From positions 62,001-126,000 of the forward strand of contig JAIGNY010004270.1 in assembly GCA_020152595.1 (NCBI GenBank): a stretch of DNA of 64,000 nucleotides, written 5' to 3'. A program made the translations under genes and the position numbers. Source of the stretch: Chiridota heheva. Lineage: Eukaryota; Echinodermata; Holothuroidea; Apodida; Chiridotidae. Numbering within the stretch: the stretch's first letter is position 1; each line of letters starts with the position of its first letter. The notes under the pieces were generated by a model. It did not search any database, was not told where the DNA came from, and saw nothing but the letters and a program-made list of their open reading frames with translations. This document shows, one piece after another, positions 58,050 to 64,000 of the stretch.

Positions 58050-58326
58050 GGGTGTAGCCAGCCATTTGGATAAAGGTGAGGGGGGGGGAGGGGGAGGGGG
58101 GAGATAGAAAGAAAATAGTTGCTAGTAACATTTTGTCCAAAATTGTGTCAAAATAGTGAGTGGTCTTCAAATTATTGGGAGACTAAATTTTACTGAAGAG
58201 CAAAGTTCATTGCCTCAAAATCTGAAACTTAAGTGTTATCAAAATTTATGGAACCTGTTTTAACTTTTCAGGAGCTATTGGGGGGGGGGGCAGGTGAAAT
58301 GATCCCTTTCCCACCTGGCTACACCC
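58050..58326. mobile_element. MITE with 12-bp perfect terminal inverted repeats
   Basis: gggtgtagccag (58050-58061) and ctggctacaccc (58315-58326) are perfect inverted repeats 277 bp apart. The interior has G-runs (58081-58101, 58280-58290). No target duplication could be fixed with certainty. The class is not determined. Confidence 0.65.
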
Positions 58327-58820
58327 ATGGAGTTTTAAAATGTCTTGAGTTTGAATAAAAATGACTGGTGTAGAAAGTCTACTAGGTAAAAGAGTGATGT
58401 TAAATCTTCATTTTTATAACAGTTTAATGAAATTATATATATTTGTTCAATCAAAATTTCATTAAATGCCAAATATTTCACTTCATTTGCTAACATATTA
58501 ATGGTTGCAACCAAAACTCTCAGAAGATAACACATTGTCAAACTTTTATTCTCAGATTTCTCACAATGCGGGTTTTGTAGAATTAAGTATCTCATTATAG
58601 AGAGGTACTAATGATCTCGTTCTGTGGTATTTAATCAAATGCCATACTGTACAAAAAATCAAGACTCCATACCTTTCTGGTTTGATGATTAGCTAAACAC
58701 AAAATATTTTCAGATATTTTGTTGCTTTGTGTTTAATTTTGTTGGGGATTTAATAATGGAGCTAATGTTACACCAACCATGTTTGTCCAAAATCCTTGAA
58801 AAAAGAGCTTCGACTTATCA
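58327..58820. other. Unassigned intron sequence
   Basis: AT-rich; the 86-codon minus frame at 58335-58595 lacks any family signature. Confidence 0.5.
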
Positions 58821-59720
58821 CTTCTTGTTTAGACCCATCACTTCTTGTTTAGACCCATCACTTCTTGTTTAGACCCATCACTTCTTGTTTAGACCCATCA
58901 CTTCTTGTTTAGACCCATCACTTCTTGTTTAGACCCATCACTTCTTGTTTAGACCCATCACTTCTTGTTTAGACCCATCACTTCTTGTTTAGACCCATCA
59001 CTTCTTGTTTAGACCCATCACTTCTTGTTTAGACCCATCACTTCTTGTTTAGACCCATCACTTCTTGTTTAGACCCATCACTTCTTGTTTAGACCCATCA
59101 CTTCTTGTTTAGACCCATCACTTCTTGTTTAGACCCATCACTTCTTGTTTAGACCCATCACTTCTTGTTTAGACCCATCACTTCTTGTTTAGACCCATCA
59201 CTTCTTGTTTAGACCCATCACTTCTTGTTTAGACCCATCACTTCTTGTTTAGACCCATCACTTCTTGTTTAGACCCATCACTTCTTGTTTAGACCCATCA
59301 CTTCTTGTTTAGACCCATCACTTCTTGTTTAGACCCATCACTTCTTGTTTAGACCCATCACTTCTTGTTTAGACCCATCACTTCTTGTTTAGACCCATCA
59401 CTTCTTGTTTAGACCCATCACTTGTTTTGTTTAGACCCATCACTTCTTGTTTAGACCCATCACTTCTTGTTTAGACCCATCACTTCTTGTTTAGACCCAT
59501 CACTTCTTGTTTAGACCCATCACTTCTTGTTTAGACCCATCACTTCTTGTTTAGACCCACTTCTTGTTTAGACCCATCACTTCTTGTTTAGACCCATCAC
59601 TTTTGTTTAGACCCATCACTTCTTGTTTAGACCCATCACTTCTTGTTTAGACCCATCACTTCTTGTTTAGACCCATCACTTCTTGTTTAGACCCATCACT
59701 TCTTGTTTAGACTCATCACT
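58821..59720. repeat. 20-bp minisatellite, about 45 near-perfect copies
   Basis: The unit is cttcttgtttagacccatca. The first 30 copies (58821-59420) are identical. Later there are three length variants (cttgttttgtttag at 59422, a 4-base loss at about 59558, a 2-base loss at about 59600) and one c-to-t near the end. Such uniformity means very recent expansion or homogenisation; the true length may be collapsed or over-extended in the assembly. Confidence 0.97.
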
Positions 59721-59886
59721 TCCTGTTATCTCCCTGCTTTCTTGGAAATGCCTAAAATGATATTTTAGTGTTTTATAAATAACATGATGAAAATCTGTTG
59801 CAATTAATTTTTAGTCCTAAAATTCTTAAACCCTCTGACAGGTTTGACAAAAACATCACTTAAAATCACTCATCAATAAACAAAAA

Positions 59887-59938
59887 CTAGAACATCAATG
59901 ATGTAGCAGCTCAATATATATTTTGAGGTGGTTACAAG
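59887..59938. repeat. Dispersed direct repeat, left copy
   Basis: ctagaacatcaatgatgtag and the following 32 bases match 62469-62521 at about 85%. Both are in the same orientation, 2.58 kb apart. Confidence 0.8.
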
Positions 59939-60959
59939 CCTGTTTTTATTGGTGGGTACTTAATTTAGGGCGGCCATCACAATACAATTTTCCGATGTGA
60001 TGTGTAACCATAGATTTTATGACTTCGCGATTTGCAAGCATGCGCAGTTACTATTTTAATAACTCGCAACTAAATGTGTAAAAGATACTTCTTTTTAACG
60101 TACGATATTTACTACTTTTATTAAACATATCTAAAAGTTAATATGATATTATTAATTTGGGTAGTATATTACCTTTCATATAAGACCACAATTATGCGAT
60201 TTGATGGAACTTTGAGTGAATTAAGGGATGATAAAAAATGCTATTGTTTATAAGAGACTTGAAGCTGTGTGAAATTTTTGGGACTTAAGTTTGTGTTGTG
60301 CGTTATGCAGGGTGGGTTTATAAAATTCCATTGCTGCTACGTCGTTCATCACCTACAACCAATATGTGGTCAGAAAGGAAGACAATATCTCAAGCTTTCT
60401 AATGATACTTGACTTTTCAAGAATTGTTTCAGAGAAAAAAGTTGAAAACGATTTTTATTTTCAATTTTAAGCATACTTATCAAAATACAATTACAAAAAC
60501 TCAAGCATGGTTTGAAAGATAATTTTCTTATCTTTAAAATGAGGTGTAATAAATCACAATACCTTATTTACATGGCAATAAATTTGTTTTTAAATTGACC
60601 CATGATTTCGCAATCACATCGAAGTTGCGTTGTAACTCATAAGTTCTAGTTGTGAACAAGGCTGTACTAGCTGGAATTTCCATATTTTGAGGGCAGTTTA
60701 TATTAATTTGCCATTTCTAATCGTATGTAATGTTAATCATAACTTACTTATATTTAGGTAGGCTTAATTAAATGATTTATCAGCTGGCTTTAGAGTAATT
60801 TTAAGCCGATTTTGGCATGCATTACTGACTCTGTACAGTACCTTCATAACGTGACTACTGACACTGTAACGTTAGTGTATACACGTACAATAATTAACTG
60901 CGTGCAGTAAAGTTAGCACTATCAGCCATTTTCGGCTGCAATTTGTAGTGTAGGCCTTC
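59939..60959. other. Unassigned intron sequence
   Basis: About 1 kb, AT-rich, no gene or repeat recognised. Confidence 0.5.
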
Positions 60960-61600
60960 TGTGATTAAGTAACTAATGTTTAGTTATTGTGTATGGACCA
61001 TCTTGAATTTAAATTCTTAGTTATTGCTGAAAGGAAATTGACTTTTACTTAGATCAAGATCTTTTTGAATTCAAAATGCACAATCTCTGCAGCTTTTTAA
61101 TGCTTCGCCAATGGCCTGTTTTTTTTTTTTTTTTGAGGGTGGGGGGAGGCCTGGGGATATCATTTCTCGATCAACCGAACATTGCGGGTATGCTGTGCGT
61201 ACCATCGTGAATTTTCTTGATCTATGCGTATTATTTGTTAAAATACTATCATTACTGAAAGAAAATTAACTTTTTATTAAATAAACTTAATTTTTTATAT
61301 TTTTCAACATTCACTGTGCAGCTAATAAGGGCCTGTTTGTTTTAGGCGAGTTAAACATTTCTTGATAAACTGAACATATTGCGGTGTGCTGCAACTGCGT
61401 GTTTGTTTTTTGTAACTTTAAACTTTCATCACAATCTCTTGCAGCTACCTTGACCTATGGCCTGTTATCAGTTATTTATCGATCAACCGAATATTGCAAG
61501 TACACTGTTACTGAGTGTGTACCATCATGAATTGTCTTGATCTGTGTATAATTTGTTTAATACTATTGCTGAGAGAAACTTAACTTTTGATTAAATAAAA
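60960..61600. repeat. Diverged long tandem repeat, about three copies
   Basis: A block with tcgatcaaccgaacattgcg, then gtaccatcgtgaatt, cttgatct and a ttaactttt(t/g)attaaataaa ending appears near 61165-61290, partially near 61350-61400, and again near 61475-61600. Parts of it (accatcttgaattt, gctgaaaggaaattgactttt) are visible at 60990-61050. Interposed are ctctgcagct and ggcctgtt words at 61085-61120, 61320-61345 and 61440-61465. The unit size is irregular (roughly 120-320 bp) and the copies are old. Confidence 0.6.
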
Positions 61601-62468
61601 GTATTTTTTTAATTTTATCACATTATTTTTTTCTCTCCATTTTTAAAAAAACATTTATACTTTTTGTGCTCATACTTTTAAACATTTTAATTAATATTCA
61701 TAATTAATTAATTAATTAACAATTAATCAGTAGGTAAATGTTTGTATTATTTCAACATTCTAATGGAATATTACAAGTTCATTCAATTTAGTTTTAATCA
61801 AAATAAATTCATAGTTTTGAACAATGTCATAGTAAATAACCCAAATTGTGGGGAATTCCAATTAATTTATATGATTATTAATTATATTTTTAATTATGTG
61901 TTTGTTTGTCTTGTTGTTTAAATTATACACATTTTAGTTGGAATCTTACAACTTGTCAACTCCATTTTCTATTTGAAGCACTGAAATAATTTCAGATTTG
62001 AACACTTTGACCCAATGAATTGTCTCACTTTTCGTCAATGTTAATTGATTATTTAGGTCATTAATTAGACTTTCCCTTTATTTATTAAGTCGGGGGACAT
62101 GGCAATGTTTGTAATGTCAAAAAATATATTTTGTCTAAAATGGCTATTTTTGACATTTTATTGGGGGGGGGTAGGGTAGTCTGTATCATTGCAAAATTGT
62201 ATGCTGCTATACTAGATCGTTTGTAATCATCCTATTTTAGTTTTTTAAAAGCCGTTTATTGCACAAATTCAGAGTCTTTTTGGGACATCTATAACTTGGA
62301 AAATAAGAGGTTTCCAGGGGGCTTTACCCCCAAGACTCCCACTGTGGCTTTGTCCCTGGTCCCCTAAGGTGGGCCCCTTGATTACCTGCTGATAAGGTGT
62401 GTGTCCCCCCCTTCCCCCTCCCCCACCCCTTCAATATCAAACTCCTGGCGGCACCACTGGTTGTGATG
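61601..62468. other. AT-rich intron with simple repeats and a C-rich decayed repeat
   Basis: A ttaatt-rich run lies at 61685-61725 and a G-run at 62163-62172. At 62305-62440 is C/G-rich text (ggggctttacccccaagact, cctggtcccctaaggtggg) of the kind seen at 41205-41340. No gene. Confidence 0.5.
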
Positions 62469-62521
62469 CTAGAACATCAATGATGTAATAGCTCAATATA
62501 TGTTTTGGGGGTGGGTATAAG
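62469..62521. repeat. Dispersed direct repeat, right copy
   Basis: Same 52-bp sequence as 59887-59938, same orientation; differences are a few single bases and extra G. Confidence 0.8.
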
Positions 62522-63605
62522 ACTGGTTCCGACATCGCTGCAGAGACCAAAATCCCCCTAGGCCCCCAGGCATACCAGGTCTCAAGTTGCCCCACTGCGT
62601 ATTGGAGCTTAAATATCGTTTAAAAATGTGAAAACTGTTTTTCAAGTAAGCCTAAGAAACTTAAGTCTCAACTGTAATATGATGTAAATCTTATTAACTA
62701 TGTTTGCTTTTGAGTGAAATTCAAATCATAAACAGACAAACTAACAGCAAAATACTGCTGTATAAAATCAAGATGGATTTTGCATCCTTACAACAAGACA
62801 TGATTTTAACTATGATATATTTTACTGGTACTGCTAACTGGCTAATATATTGGCCATTTTGAGCAAATGATTAATTATCGCAATTAATAAAGCACAATTA
62901 ATGAATAATAGCATCCCACAAATAAACTTCCAGTGGCAATCATTATAACAAAATATAACTATAAAGATTTCAATGGATAATTTCAGGGTCAAGCAAGTAT
63001 ATCTTATATGAAAGAGGACTTCAAAAAAACAAAAAAACAAATAGTGACGAAAGCATTAAAAAATCTTATTCCGTTACGGAGATATCTAAGTTTAAAGTTT
63101 GGTATCATTTGTGTAAAAAGAAATGAAATCAGACTAGTTGTGATGTCATAGCCTCAGATTTCTCAAATTATTTGTATATTCTATCATATTTTGGTCTGCC
63201 ATTTTGTGGCTTAAAAACCATGGGATTCATGTTTGTCAAAAAGTAGTAAAACTGAATTAATAATATACTGCCTGAAGAAAGGGAGGAAAGATAATCTAAA
63301 AGTGAAAAAAAGATTAGAAATACATTAACAATTGTTAAGAATGTGAGGATGCATAAGCCAACTTATACTTGCTACACCTGTCATTTCTACACAGATATGA
63401 AAGAGCTTTAAACTTGAATATTTTCTTAGCAGAATAAGATTTTTGAATGATTTCTTCACCATTTTGTTTCTTTTAAAGTCCTCTTTTATATAAGATGGAT
63501 GCATGCTTGACTACAGAACTAATCCTTTAAAAATTTCTTTCCTGTAGTCCTCTGTCAAAAATGGACCACTTACTTGACCCCTGAACAAATACACATCAAG
63601 AATAA
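62522..63605. other. Unassigned intron sequence
   Basis: AT-rich, no gene or repeat recognised; the 68-codon minus frame at 62834-63040 is hydrophobic by composition only. Confidence 0.5.
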
Positions 63606-63652
63606 ACTTGGCACATTTGACTCTGACTGTCGCGGTGCCAAACCAAACCAAG
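63606..63652 (+). mobile_element. 3'-tail fragment of the I/Jockey-type LINE
   Basis: acttggcacatttgactctg followed by actgtcgcggtgcc and a (caaac) tail: the same 3' end as at 57691-57750, extremely 5'-truncated. Confidence 0.7.
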
Positions 63653-64000
63653 ATTAAAGTTGCGATTTTATGCATCAACTATACGCAAACAAATAACTTT
63701 TGAGAATAGGCAAGTTATTGTGGATAATATTACTTTGATTATTTTATAGCCTCAATTGCAGTATATGCATGATAGGATACCCTATTCAGGCAGGCCCTAT
63801 TGAATAGTTACTATATATGCTAAATTTTTAAATCCAAGTTTATAGCCCAAAAGAGCTATCAACTACTTCATTTTGGCTATACTGTGGCGGACAGATCCCA
63901 AAGAGGATATTAAGCCCAATTTTGCGCATGTGTCAAACTATAGTTTAAGGCATAAAGTAGTTGAAACAGACATTTTGTCGAACCATTAAAAGCAGTTTTC
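63653..64000. other. Unassigned sequence at the window end
   Basis: AT-rich, no exon recognised. The next exon of the TEP-family gene is expected further right. Confidence 0.5.

Noticed and set aside
63855..63960. Possible next exon of the TEP gene (reading WRTDPKEDIKPN)
   Set aside because: Only the DPK letters resemble the expected IxDPxxNRIxQW; no convincing acceptor or QW follows.

Overview
The window is eukaryotic nuclear DNA, most likely from a marine invertebrate deuterostome; an echinoderm is the best guess, not a certainty. The reasons are spliced coding exons with GT/AG borders, a dense and varied load of decayed transposons (two kinds of non-LTR element, a Ty3/gypsy element, DNA transposons, tRNA-type SINEs, MITEs), and many minisatellites. 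There are no bacterial gene arrangements. Almost every long open frame is a repeat artefact or a transposon relic.

The one host gene I can support is the 5' end of an alpha-2-macroglobulin / CD109 / thioester-protein family gene on the + strand. Its exons are 21230-21408 (signal peptide), 45859-46060 and 48949-49123 (first macroglobulin-type region, ending in FIETDKPIYKPGQD) and 51348-51400 (IKFRVLILDHKLKP). All splice phases agree, and together they encode the first 203 residues. The rest of the gene, including any bait region and thioester, lies beyond base 64000. Introns 1 to 3 are 24.4, 2.9 and 2.2 kb, and intron 4 is over 12.6 kb.

Layout. 1-13534: about 300 copies of an AT-rich 45-bp satellite, cut by the window edge, with local higher-order patterns. 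13535-15550: a duplicated flank, a tRNA-derived SINE and unassigned sequence. 15560-20240: a dead CR1-type LINE whose reverse-transcriptase active-site codons have been amplified into 55 tandem 35-bp copies. 20490-21408: 5' flank and exon 1 of the host gene. Intron 1 (21409-45858) holds LINE 3' fragments, a 54-bp minisatellite, a G-rich array between inverted repeats, a TTAA-flanked MITE, a hAT relic, a palindromic 22-bp array, a minus-strand SINE, a decayed Ty3/gypsy element (about 32312-41200) split in gag by a 5.1-kb DNA transposon (32675-37800), and a 29-bp array of about 43 copies. Intron 2 holds a second copy of the MITE; intron 3 is largely a 19-bp minisatellite. Intron 4 holds a 34-bp array, a 5-kb I/Jockey-type LINE with a nested insertion, a MITE, a 45-copy 20-bp array and a diverged repeat region.

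The host exons make one secreted or surface-attached, probably immune, protein. The rest is a record of nested transposition and tandem amplification, with four copies of one LINE 3' tail and two copies of one MITE. I found no new multi-gene system. The most unusual items are the minisatellite born from the RT catalytic motif, the inverted-repeat-bounded G-rich array, and the divergent two-gene DNA transposon that interrupts the gypsy gag.
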